From: an uncultured Christensenella sp.
GTDB taxonomy: Bacteria; Bacillota; Clostridia; Christensenellales; Borkfalkiaceae
Assembly: GCA_910579525.1 (NCBI GenBank)
Contig: CAJTUK010000007.1
Coordinates: forward strand, 1 to 64,000
Reading direction: 5' to 3'
Length of the DNA: 64,000 nucleotides
In this document: in pieces, positions 48,938 through 57,384 of the stretch
How the letters are laid out: each line of letters starts with the position of its first letter
Position numbering within the stretch: position 1 is the first letter of the stretch
Notes under the pieces: generated by a model
What the model saw: only the letters and a program-made list of their open reading frames with translations
What the model was told of the DNA's origin: nothing
The model's database searches: none
Position numbers and translations under genes: made by a program

Positions 48938-50271
48938 AGAAGAAAAAGAATTCCGAAAACGCCGTATTGACCGACGCGCCCGAAGAGCTGATTGAGGAAA
49001 CTCCGTTGAATAGTCATCCCGTTGAAGAGGTTGAAAACGCCGAAGCGGAGATTGCGGCGGCGGACGCGGCGGAAGCGAAAAAGAGCAACCCCGTTGCGGA
49101 GTTTTTCAAAAAGGTATGGGGAGGAATTGCCGCTTGCGCCGTATGGATATGGACGCATATAAGCGATTGGTTTAACGAGAAAATAATAAGAAAGTTCAAG
49201 GGCGACGAAGAGCACCGTTCTTTCGTGCAGTGGTTAAAGGATATAGGGCAGTGGTTTAAAAAGTTCCCCTCGCGCTTCGTTGCGTTTTTTAAGGGGTTGC
49301 CCGCGTTTTTCAAAACTTTGCCGTCGCGCACGGTCGCGTGGTTTAAATCGCTGACCAAAGAGGGAGTGAAGGCGTTTTTCCTCGGCACGGGCGAAAAGAA
49401 GGGCTTTGTGCAGTGCGCGGTGAGCTATACGCTGCTGATACTGTTCGGCTTTGTGTATCTTTATCCCGTTTTATATATGTTGGGATATTCGCTGATGAGT
49501 CCATCGGACGTAACCAACCCGATGGTGAACTATTTGCCTACGGCGGCTTATTTTCAGAACTATACCGAGGCTTCGCAGGTGCTCAATTTCTGGAGCACGC
49601 TGTTTGAGACGATTTACGTTTCTTTATTGCCGGCGATATTCCAGACGGTGAGCTGTTGCCTTGCGGCGTACGGGCTGGCGAGGTTCAACTTCCCCGGTAA
49701 AAAGGTGGTTTTCGCGCTCATAATTATAACGTTTATAGTTCCCACGCAGCTGACGATGATGCCGCAGGTGCTCATATATTCGAATATGGGAATTATAGAC
49801 TCCGTGCTCACGTTCATTTTACCCGCGGCGCTCGGGCAGGGTATAAAGTCGGCGGTGTTCATTTTGATTTTTTATCAGTTTTTCCGCGGTATACCCGAAT
49901 CCGTGGTGGAGGCGGCGAAGATAGACGGGGCGAACTCCTTCCAGATTTTTATCAGGCTGGGACTCGCCGCGGCGAAACCGGCGATATTGCTCTCGTTGCT
50001 TTTATCGGTGGTATGGTACTACAACGAGACGGTTTTAACCTCGATTTACCTCGGCGGTTCGGTTACGACCCTTCCGCTCGAGCTCGAAAAGTTCGAAGCT
50101 ACGTATAAGGCGTTGTTCGGCGATACGGGCGGCGCGACGGGCAAGACCGTAAACGAAGCTATTTATATGGCGGGCACGCTGTTGAGTATTTTGCCTTTGC
50201 TGATTTTCTATTTCTTCACGCAGAAGCACTTCACCGAAGGCATAGACAAGGCGGGCATAACGGGAGAGTAA
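48934..50271 (+). CDS. CUT1 sugar ABC permease (MalG type) with long N-terminal extension, second pair
   Basis: The product has 445 residues from ATG 48934 (GGAGG 11 nt upstream); MalG-type permeases have about 280. The C-terminal 290 residues contain the membrane helices and the EAA loop VVEAAKIDGANSFQIFIRLG. The extra 150 N-terminal residues begin with a short basic stretch, then an acidic, alanine-rich part (about 1-55) and amphipathic aromatic-basic repeats (WFKKFPSRFVAFFKGLP, FFKTLPSRTVAWFKSL). These could lie flat on the membrane. The extension seems to be coded in the normal way, with the same codon habits as the rest. Confidence 0.85.
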   Translation: MKKKKNSENAVLTDAPEELIEETPLNSHPVEEVENAEAEIAAADAAEAKKSNPVAEFFKKVWGGIAACAVWIWTHISDWFNEKIIRKFKGDEEHRSFVQWLKDIGQWFKKFPSRFVAFFKGLPAFFKTLPSRTVAWFKSLTKEGVKAFFLGTGEKKGFVQCAVSYTLLILFGFVYLYPVLYMLGYSLMSPSDVTNPMVNYLPTAAYFQNYTEASQVLNFWSTLFETIYVSLLPAIFQTVSCCLAAYGLARFNFPGKKVVFALIIITFIVPTQLTMMPQVLIYSNMGIIDSVLTFILPAALGQGIKSAVFILIFYQFFRGIPESVVEAAKIDGANSFQIFIRLGLAAAKPAILLSLLLSVVWYYNETVLTSIYLGGSVTTLPLELEKFEATYKALFGDTGGATGKTVNEAIYMAGTLLSILPLLIFYFFTQKHFTEGIDKAGITGE

Positions 50272-50274
50272 GTT

Positions 50275-51609
50275 TTGAAAAAGATTTTTTCGGCGATAAT
50301 AGCCGCAGTTATGGCGGCGACCTGCCTTTGCTTTGCGGCGGGTTGCAATAAGGACCTTTACGAAGCTCATAAAACGAGCATAGAAGAGGAAATGGAGGGA
50401 AGTTTTGAGTTTTTTTGGGAGCAGACTTCCGTAAGAGAGGAGGTAGCCGAGGGGTGTTTGCCCACTTACGGACTGATAGCCGACCGCTACCCCAACACGT
50501 CGCAACACGCTTCAACCGCTTCGGTGGGGTTCGGGCTCGCGGCTTACGCGATAGGCGCGGAAGAGGGCTGGGTCACGAAGGAAGAAGCGGAAACGCGCTC
50601 CGAAAAGACTCTGCAAACGATGCTTGCGTTGCAGGCCGACCCCGACGTCGCGCACGAGGGGTTTTTGGCTCACTTCATCAATATGCAAACCGGCAAGAGA
50701 GTTTCAAACGTTGAAATTTCTTCGATAGACACCGCGATACTGCTTTGCGGCGCCATATGCGCGGGGGAATACTTCGGCGGAGAAGTGAAGCGGCTTGCAA
50801 ACGAGTTTTACGGCAACGTGAACTGGAAAGCGATAGAACGCAAGAGGGGGAGCAAAACCTATCTTACGATGGGCTTTAACGGCAACACCCATGCGCTGTT
50901 GGGTGATTGGGACTGGTACGCCGAACAGCTCATGATGTACGTTCTCGGCGCGGGAAGTCCCAACGAGGAGCACCGCATAGGCGACGAAACGTATTACGAT
51001 TTTGCGAGAAACGAGGGCGAATACGGCGGGCACCGCTTTATTTACAGCTGGTTCGGAAGTATATTCACATATCAGTTCTCTCACGCGTTTATAAACTTCA
51101 AGGGTTATACCGATAAAAACGGCACGGACTGGTTCGAGAATTCCGTTCAGGCTTCTAAAGCGGCTTATGAATATTGCCGCGACAGAAAGGATGTACAGAC
51201 CTTTGCAAAGGGCGGCTGGGGACTTACGGCGTGCGACACGCCCGACGGTTACAGCGGACATCTGGGAGCTTCGCCCCGCGGTTGGAACTCTTCCGAAAAC
51301 CTGAACTATTCGAAAATAGAGGGAACTATTGCTCCCTGCGGAGCGCTCGGCTCGGTGGTGTTTACTCCCGAAGAGAGCCTTAACGCTCTGGAACATTACA
51401 GGTCTCAAAGGTTGCTTAACGGCAAATACGGGCTGACGGACGCTTATAACATAGACCGCGGCTGGGTTGCCACAGACAGCATAGGCATAGACAAGGGAAT
51501 TACCCTTTTGATGCTTGCAAACTATAAAAACGGCTGCGTATGGAACGCGGTTATGGAAAACGAAAATATCTTGCTCGGAATGGAAAACCTCGGTTTTACC
51601 GCCGCGTAG
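50275..51609 (+). CDS. Secreted glucanase-like lipoprotein (PF10091/GH144-like)
   Basis: The product has 444 residues. It starts with TTG at 50275 (GGGAG 8 nt upstream); the lipoprotein signal ends in AAGC (Cys about 24). The (alpha/alpha)6 pattern with FFWEQTS, ASTASVGFGLAAYAIG, GFLAHFINMQTGKR, EISSIDTAILLCG, FIYSWFGSIFTYQFSHAF and WGLTACDTPDGY matches the glucoamylase-like PF10091 family, which includes GH144 endo-beta-1,2-glucanases. It would cut glucan outside the cell to pieces fit for import. Substrate is inferred from family and context only. Gap to the permease stop is 3 bp. Confidence 0.8.
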   Translation: MKKIFSAIIAAVMAATCLCFAAGCNKDLYEAHKTSIEEEMEGSFEFFWEQTSVREEVAEGCLPTYGLIADRYPNTSQHASTASVGFGLAAYAIGAEEGWVTKEEAETRSEKTLQTMLALQADPDVAHEGFLAHFINMQTGKRVSNVEISSIDTAILLCGAICAGEYFGGEVKRLANEFYGNVNWKAIERKRGSKTYLTMGFNGNTHALLGDWDWYAEQLMMYVLGAGSPNEEHRIGDETYYDFARNEGEYGGHRFIYSWFGSIFTYQFSHAFINFKGYTDKNGTDWFENSVQASKAAYEYCRDRKDVQTFAKGGWGLTACDTPDGYSGHLGASPRGWNSSENLNYSKIEGTIAPCGALGSVVFTPEESLNALEHYRSQRLLNGKYGLTDAYNIDRGWVATDSIGIDKGITLLMLANYKNGCVWNAVMENENILLGMENLGFTAA

Positions 51610-51620
51610 AGAGGTAATGC

Positions 51621-52808
51621 GTGGACGTGAATTTAATTGAGCGCGAAAGAAGACTTTGCTTTGAATATTTTTACGATAACTTCGACAGAGCGCCCGAAAC
51701 GTTCGGACTGACTCACGATATGCACCCCACGAAGCACGACGACTGCTCGGTGGCGGCAAGCGGGTTTATGCTTGCGGCTATGGCGGTGGGCGTCGACTTC
51801 GGTTATATAACCCGCGAAGAGGGCGAGGAGATTTGTATAAAGACGCTGGAAACGCACGCGAAGCTCAAAACCAAAAAGGGATTTTATTATCACTTTTACA
51901 ATATGAGCGACGGCAAGCGTGCAAGGCGGTGCGAGCTATCGATTATAGATACGGCTTTGCTTGTGGCGGGAGCGCTCACGGCGGGCGCGTGCTTCGGCGG
52001 CAAAACGCTGGAACTTGCCCGGGCGATTTACCTGCGTTGCGATTGGGAATACTTTTATTGCAAGGAAAAAAAGTATTTTTATATGGCGGAATTCGACAAC
52101 GGATTCAGCGGATATTGGGACGTTTACGCCGAACAGTTGATAATGTACTTTCTCGCGGCGGGGTCTCCGCTCGGAAAAAACATAGCCTTGGAGGCTTACG
52201 AGTCTTTTCAGCGGCTTAAAGGGAGTTACGGCGGTTACGAGTTTTATTACGGCTGGTTCGGGAGCATATTCACTCACCAGTTCTCGCACGCGTTTCTCGA
52301 CCTCGAAGGCAAGAAAGACGCGTTCGGAACGGACTGGTTTGAAAATTCTAAAAAAGCCACGCTCGCAAACAGAGCTTTTTGCATTGACGAGTCGGATAAA
52401 CACAAGGGTTACGGCAAAAACGCCTGGGGGCTGACTTCGTGCCTTACAAAAGATGGCTACAAGGGGCATATAGGTGCGCCGCCGAGCGGAAACGGCAATA
52501 CGGAAAACGTTTCGGACGGAACCGTTCCTCCGTGCGGGGCGCTGGGGTCTTTACCGTTTACTCCCAAGGAGAGCATTGCGGCTTTGGAGTATTATTATTC
52601 GAAGCCTGAAATTATCGGCAGATACGGCTTGACCGACGCTTATAACGAAGATATAGGCTGGTATAGTCGCAGTTATATAAGCATCGATAAGGGAATAACC
52701 CTTCTGATGCTGGCAAACTATGAAAAACGGACGGTGTGGCGTTATTTCTGCTCGCTGCCGGAGATACAAAACGCTTTTAAAACGCTTGAATTCATAAAGG
52801 AGAATTAA
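51621..52808 (+). CDS. Cytosolic paralogue of the glucanase-like enzyme (PF10091/GH144-like)
   Basis: The product has 395 residues from GTG 51621 (GAGAGG upstream). It follows the previous gene product throughout: SVAASGFMLAAMAVG, GFYYHFYNMSDGKRARR, ELSIIDTALLVAG, YYGWFGSIFTHQFSHAF, WGLTSCLTKDGY, PPCGALGSLPFTPKES. It lacks a signal peptide. It would act inside the cell on imported oligosaccharides, upstream of or beside the GH94 phosphorylase. The two genes look like a tandem duplication followed by loss or gain of the export signal. Confidence 0.8.
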   Translation: MDVNLIERERRLCFEYFYDNFDRAPETFGLTHDMHPTKHDDCSVAASGFMLAAMAVGVDFGYITREEGEEICIKTLETHAKLKTKKGFYYHFYNMSDGKRARRCELSIIDTALLVAGALTAGACFGGKTLELARAIYLRCDWEYFYCKEKKYFYMAEFDNGFSGYWDVYAEQLIMYFLAAGSPLGKNIALEAYESFQRLKGSYGGYEFYYGWFGSIFTHQFSHAFLDLEGKKDAFGTDWFENSKKATLANRAFCIDESDKHKGYGKNAWGLTSCLTKDGYKGHIGAPPSGNGNTENVSDGTVPPCGALGSLPFTPKESIAALEYYYSKPEIIGRYGLTDAYNEDIGWYSRSYISIDKGITLLMLANYEKRTVWRYFCSLPEIQNAFKTLEFIKEN

Positions 52809-52811
52809 CAA

Positions 52812-53939
52812 ATGGCAAGCATTTCTTTGAAAAACATTTACAAAACCTATCCCGGCGGCGTTACCGCGGTTACCGATTTCAACCTCGAAATACACGACAA
52901 GGAGTTCGTTATTTTCGTAGGGCCTTCGGGCTGCGGAAAATCGACCACTTTGCGTATGATCGCGGGGCTCGAAGAGATATCTTCGGGCGACCTGTACATC
53001 GACGACCGCCGCGTTAACAACGTGGAGCCGAAGGACAGGGATATTGCAATGGTTTTCCAGAACTACGCGCTCTATCCTTATATGACCGTTTTCGAGAATA
53101 TGGCGTTCGGTTTGAGGCTGCGCAAAGTGCCGAAAAAAGAAATAGAGCAAAAGGTTACGCAGGCAGCCAAAATACTCGGCATAGAGGATTATTTAAAAAG
53201 AAAGCCCAAAAACCTTTCCGGCGGACAGCGCCAGCGTGTCGCGCTGGGGCGCGCGATAGTGCGCGAGCCTAAAGTTTTCCTTTTGGACGAGCCGCTTTCA
53301 AACCTCGACGCAAAGATGCGTACGCAGATGCGCACTGAAATAATAAAACTCCACAAGGAGTTGCAGACGACGTTCGTATACGTTACCCACGACCAGACCG
53401 AAGCTATGACGATGGGCACGAGAATAGTTGTTATGAAGGACGGCGTTATCCAGCAGGTGGATACCCCCGACAACCTTTACGAATTCCCGGTTAACAAGTT
53501 CGTCGCGGGATTTATAGGGGCCCCGCAGATGAACTTTATAGACGTTATTTTATCGCAGGAAGAAAAGACCGACCCCGTTTACGCGCAGTTCGGCCGACAC
53601 AAACTGCTCATAGACAAAGCTACTCAAAAGCGCATTATGTGCGAAGAAATAAACAGGAGACAGTTTGTTTTGGGCGTGCGCGCGGAGGACGTTTATTTGA
53701 GCGACAAGGCGGAGGGCAAATATAAGGACGCCACTGTAAAAGCTACGGTAAAAGTTACCGAAAAGCTCGGCAACGAGACTTTGGTTTATTGTCAGGTGGA
53801 AGGCGTGAACGGCGACGTGGTTGTGCGTGCGGGAGCGCGTTGCAACGTTATGAGCGGGGACGAAATAGAAATAGCTTTCGATACCAAGCACATACAGCTG
53901 TTCGATTACGATACCGAACAGAACGTGTTGAAGAGATAA
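52812..53939 (+). CDS. Sugar ABC importer ATPase (MsmX/UgpC type)
   Basis: The product has 375 residues. Walker A is GPSGCGKST (37-45), the signature LSGGQRQRVALGRAIVR, Walker B VFLLDEPLSNLDAKMR, and the H-loop lies in YVTHDQTEAM; a TOBE/OB C-terminal domain follows (about 240-375). This type energises several CUT1 importers. It is the only sugar ATPase in the locus, so it probably serves both permease pairs. It follows the cytosolic glucanase-like gene by 3 bp. Confidence 0.95.
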   Translation: MASISLKNIYKTYPGGVTAVTDFNLEIHDKEFVIFVGPSGCGKSTTLRMIAGLEEISSGDLYIDDRRVNNVEPKDRDIAMVFQNYALYPYMTVFENMAFGLRLRKVPKKEIEQKVTQAAKILGIEDYLKRKPKNLSGGQRQRVALGRAIVREPKVFLLDEPLSNLDAKMRTQMRTEIIKLHKELQTTFVYVTHDQTEAMTMGTRIVVMKDGVIQQVDTPDNLYEFPVNKFVAGFIGAPQMNFIDVILSQEEKTDPVYAQFGRHKLLIDKATQKRIMCEEINRRQFVLGVRAEDVYLSDKAEGKYKDATVKATVKVTEKLGNETLVYCQVEGVNGDVVVRAGARCNVMSGDEIEIAFDTKHIQLFDYDTEQNVLKR

Positions 53940-54006
53940 AACGGATTTATCTTCACCGAAAGGGAAGTTTAAAAATAAAAATCAAAAACAAATAAGGAGA
54001 AAAATT

Positions 54007-54996
54007 ATGAAGAAATTTGTGGCAATGTTGTTAGCTGTTGCGCTTTGCATACCCGTAATAGCTATAGTGGGCTGTTCGCAGGAAAAGACCCTGAACCTTT
54101 TGGACGGCAACTGGAAACCTTATGAGGTAGACGGCGTGGAGGAAGAAGTTTATACCATAGAGCAGAGCGAAGGAAGTTTGAAAGCTTCTTATGACGGCAA
54201 TATGGATTGGAAACTTATTCAGCATTCCATAGCTATGTACGAAGCCGATCAGCTTGAAGGTTTGAATAAACTCGTTCTGGAAGGAGCTCTGACTACGAAT
54301 GCGGCCGAGCCTCACTTTATGCTTAAATTCGAGTTTGTGGCCGGATATGAAAGTCAGGAAGTAAGCATAAGACCTACGAGCGGAGAAGCGGGCAGATACG
54401 AGTGGGACGTTTCCTGGTTCCATATTGAAAAGGCTGTAAGAATGATCATTTTCTGCGATCCCGGCGCAACCGCGAAGGGTGAACTCGAAGTTACAAAACT
54501 CGAATTCAGCAGCGGTGCTGTCGACACGCAGTATAAAATAGGCAGAGACGCACCCTATATAAATCAGATTACCGACGCGAACAAAACTGTTATGAAGGGT
54601 TGGTTCGACAATACTTTTAACAATGTTTACAAAGTAGAAGAGAATACGGACGGAACTGTAAAAGTTACGAAGCTTAAAGATGAAAACTGGCTTGCAGTCG
54701 GCGTATATTTCTCCGGCGAAGCGCTCAAAAACATGAAGTCTTTGAAAGTGGTTGTAAACGGTGACATTAAAACGTTCAAAGTTGAGTGCAACGATTTGTT
54801 CAACGCGGTTGAGTTGCCCAGAGATCAGGCAGCCGTAAACGGCGATAACGAAATAGTAATAGGTTTGAACGACCTCTCCGCTATAGACGCGAACAGAAAC
54901 TTCAAACTTTTGATGTTGTTCAACTGGGACAACTATCAGGAAGGTATAAATTACACGATTAAGTCCGTAGAATTTTCTACCGAGGCCAAAGCTTAA
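54007..54996 (+). CDS. Lipoprotein with two beta-sandwich modules, unknown function
   Basis: The product has 329 residues. The lipoprotein signal ends in IVGC (Cys about 23). Two similar beta-rich halves follow: about 30-175 (LNLLDGNWKPYEVDG..., AVRMIIFCDPGATAKGELEVTKLEFSS) and about 190-329 (GWFDNTFNNVYKVEEN..., LLMLFNWDNYQEGINYTIKSVEFST). Each ends with the same x-x-V-x-x-x-E-F-S element. The pattern is that of carbohydrate-binding galactose-binding-like domains. It has AAGGAG, lies 67 bp after the ATPase gene and ends the sugar locus before a terminator. Confidence 0.75.
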   Translation: MKKFVAMLLAVALCIPVIAIVGCSQEKTLNLLDGNWKPYEVDGVEEEVYTIEQSEGSLKASYDGNMDWKLIQHSIAMYEADQLEGLNKLVLEGALTTNAAEPHFMLKFEFVAGYESQEVSIRPTSGEAGRYEWDVSWFHIEKAVRMIIFCDPGATAKGELEVTKLEFSSGAVDTQYKIGRDAPYINQITDANKTVMKGWFDNTFNNVYKVEENTDGTVKVTKLKDENWLAVGVYFSGEALKNMKSLKVVVNGDIKTFKVECNDLFNAVELPRDQAAVNGDNEIVIGLNDLSAIDANRNFKLLMLFNWDNYQEGINYTIKSVEFSTEAKA

Positions 54997-55033
54997 TTGA
55001 CAAGCAGGCGATAAGCTGATAAAATAACGTTAA

Positions 55034-55062
55034 AAAAGGAGCGGTTTTAAAACCGCTCCTTT
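55034..55062 (+). terminator. Terminator at the end of the sugar locus
   Basis: AAAGGAGCGGTTTT pairs perfectly with AAAACCGCTCCTTT. The structure has A residues in front and T residues behind. Confidence 0.85.
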
Positions 55063-55108
55063 AATCGGTGTTGCGACGGCGCGACATTAATACGGAGGAG
55101 AGACTGTT

Positions 55109-55804
55109 GTGTTTAAAAACGTTAAACTTATAGCCCACAGAGGGGCGAGCGCAATCGAGTGCGAAAATACGGCGGAAGCGTTTGAGCTTGCTTGCGGAGA
55201 AAACTGTTTCGGAGTGGAGTGCGACGTGCACGTAACCGCCGACGGGAAATACGTAATATTTCACGACGACGAGACGGGCAGAATGTGTTTTGGAAATCTT
55301 ACGGTGGAAAAGAGCGCGTTCGACGTTTTGCGCGCGCTCGAATTCAGGCGCGGGAAGAATTATAAAATTCCCTCTCTCGAAGAGTATCTGCAAATTATGA
55401 AGCGTAGCGGGAAGACGGCGGTTATAGAGCTTAAAAATCCGATGGCGGAAAAGAATATAGCCGAAATTTGCGCGATCTGCGCCGAAAAGTACGACCTTGA
55501 TAAAATTATTTTTATTTCTTTCTGCTTTGAAAACCTCTTGGTCGTGAGAAGTATTTTGCCCGAACAGAAAATTCAGTTTTTAACCTGCGCGGTGACAAAA
55601 GAACTTGCGGACGAGTTGGTAAAGAACAACTTTGGGATAGACGTCGACAGAATAGTTGCCGACGAAAATGCGTTTGAAATTTTGAAAGAAAGGAATATAC
55701 CGATAAACTGCTGGACGGTGGACGACGAAGAAGAAGCAAAAAAACTTGCCCGCCTCGGCGCGGAGTTTATAACTACAAACGTTATCGGAATGCGGCGCGA
55801 TTGA
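55109..55804 (+). CDS. Glycerophosphodiester phosphodiesterase (UgpQ-like)
   Basis: The product has 231 residues from GTG 55109 (GGAGGAG 8 nt upstream). The full GDPD signature is present: IAHRGASAIECENTAEAF (His9-Arg10), GVECDVHVTADGKYVIFHDD with Glu-x-Asp and the second His, AVIELKNP, and a C-terminal INCWTVDDEEEAKKL. It is cytosolic and hydrolyses glycerophosphodiesters to glycerol-3-phosphate and an alcohol. It is the second GDPD of the window, shorter and closer to the canonical form than the one at 25237. It lies 42 bp before a membrane protein gene. Confidence 0.94.
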   Translation: MFKNVKLIAHRGASAIECENTAEAFELACGENCFGVECDVHVTADGKYVIFHDDETGRMCFGNLTVEKSAFDVLRALEFRRGKNYKIPSLEEYLQIMKRSGKTAVIELKNPMAEKNIAEICAICAEKYDLDKIIFISFCFENLLVVRSILPEQKIQFLTCAVTKELADELVKNNFGIDVDRIVADENAFEILKERNIPINCWTVDDEEEAKKLARLGAEFITTNVIGMRRD

Positions 55805-55846
55805 CTTTTATGCGCGCGTCTGCTATAATACGGTAAGAGGTAATTT

Positions 55847-57193
55847 ATGGCGTTTGTTGATTGGTTGAAATACTTTTTCGGCAGTTTCTTTTTGCACAAA
55901 TACGCAAGCGAGAGCGAAGAACGCGGTTTCGGCGGTCCTCTTTTGGGCTTACTGCTCGCAATGGCAATGATTTTTACAGGACTTTTCGGCGGGAGCGTGG
56001 CGGCATTTCCTTCATATTACGAAAATTCGGAGGAATACACGCAGTTTTTGTACAACGCTTTTGCGCAGAGCGGAGAGGACAGGCTGAATATAAAGATTGA
56101 AAACGGAGTGGCGCGCGCGGGGAAATTCGGCGGAGAATACGGCGCGGGCTTGGTGGCGAACACGTTCACGAGCGAAGCCGACAGGGATAAGTATTCCGTT
56201 AACGGGTATCAGCTGGTTATAGACACGCGCGATTCGAAAACCAATTATAACGATTTTAAATGCGAGTATAAAAAGGGCGACGTTACTCTTACGCACGACG
56301 AGTATCTCACTCTCAAAGACGAGGAGAAGAAGAATTACACCGTATATATGGAATACACCGCTGACGCGCTCGTTCTGGACGCGGAAAAGGTGAAGGGTTA
56401 TACGGACTGGCTTTTGGGTTGCGGAAACGCGGAGGCGAAAAAGGAGTGCGAGGCGCTTTTGACCGGCGGAGTTGCGCCGCAGAGCAATTATAACGCCGTT
56501 TACGAGCTTTATTTCAAATATTGCTATCCCGAACTTGCAGGGGCGGAAACATTCGGCAAGGCGCCCACTATGCGCACGTATTACGTAAACACTTATATGC
56601 AGACGGGCGAGGACGGAAAGCTCGCATGCGATAAATATCTTATAGTTTTGTCCGATATAGCGTTCTCTTATTTTTACAGCGGGGACGGGATATTCCGCGG
56701 AGTGAGCGGGTTTTTAAGCTCGTTCGGCGATATTTCGGTTACGCAGTCCGCCGACGCAGAGGCGGCGAAGAACGAAGTGGACGGATTTTTTATCGAGTTT
56801 AACAAGGCTTCGGCCGGTATGCTCTCCGTCAACTACCTTATCAATATGATGATGGTGTTGCTGTATACGGTAATCGCGTGGGCGGTTATAGGCGCAATCG
56901 GCTGGGCTTTGGGCGCGGCTTCGAAGTGCCCTCCGCTCAAAAACTTTACGGTAAATTTAAAGAGTTCGGGCTCGTTTATGCTCGTCAGCGGTTTGTTGGC
57001 GTTTGCGTTCACCTTTGGTATGTCTTTTGTGCTGTCCGGCGCGGGTACGTATTTCTGGGGTCTGGTGTTCTTTATCGGCGTGCTCGGTTTGAGGTCGCTC
57101 GCGCATATGGCGATAACGCTGGCTCGCTATAAAAAAGAGAGCGCCGCGCCGACTTGCGAAGAACCTGCCGAATCCGAAGAAGGGCAAGGATAA
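55847..57193 (+). CDS. Membrane protein with a large external domain, unknown function
   Basis: The product has 448 residues. A first membrane segment (about 32-54) is followed by a hydrophilic domain of about 270 residues, probably outside the cell. Three further helices follow (about 330-358, 372-395, 400-425) and a short acidic tail. The layout is like DUF1189-type proteins, but I see no clear family signature. AAGAGG precedes the start. The gene closely follows the GDPD gene and may share its transcript. Confidence 0.7.
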   Translation: MAFVDWLKYFFGSFFLHKYASESEERGFGGPLLGLLLAMAMIFTGLFGGSVAAFPSYYENSEEYTQFLYNAFAQSGEDRLNIKIENGVARAGKFGGEYGAGLVANTFTSEADRDKYSVNGYQLVIDTRDSKTNYNDFKCEYKKGDVTLTHDEYLTLKDEEKKNYTVYMEYTADALVLDAEKVKGYTDWLLGCGNAEAKKECEALLTGGVAPQSNYNAVYELYFKYCYPELAGAETFGKAPTMRTYYVNTYMQTGEDGKLACDKYLIVLSDIAFSYFYSGDGIFRGVSGFLSSFGDISVTQSADAEAAKNEVDGFFIEFNKASAGMLSVNYLINMMMVLLYTVIAWAVIGAIGWALGAASKCPPLKNFTVNLKSSGSFMLVSGLLAFAFTFGMSFVLSGAGTYFWGLVFFIGVLGLRSLAHMAITLARYKKESAAPTCEEPAESEEGQG

Positions 57194-57219
57194 ATAAGTT
57201 TTTAAAGGTTTTGCGGCTT

Positions 57220-57260
57220 ACGCCCCGCCCGCGCGGTTTAGCGCGGGCGGGGCGTTTTTT
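57220..57260 (+). terminator. Terminator after the membrane protein gene
   Basis: ACGCCCCGCCCGCGC (57220-57234) pairs with GCGCGGGCGGGGCGT (57241-57255), followed by TTTTT. Confidence 0.92.
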
Positions 57261-57287
57261 ACTATTTGCGAAAATCCGTTCAAATAT

Positions 57288-57340
57288 TTTACAAATTTTC
57301 ACATAAGCGATATAATAATAACGCATAAGCGCGTTATTAT
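57288..57340 (+). promoter_or_regulatory. Promoter with overlapping inverted repeat before the cardiolipin synthase gene
   Basis: TTTACA (57288-57293) and TATAAT (57311-57316) are 17 bp apart. ATAATAACGC (57315-57324) is repeated inverted as GCGTTATTAT (57331-57340), covering the expected transcript start, as for a repressor site. Confidence 0.65.
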
Positions 57341-57384
57341 ACTGCATGGTTAAAATGCGGCTTTTTACGCCGCTACGGGGTACG

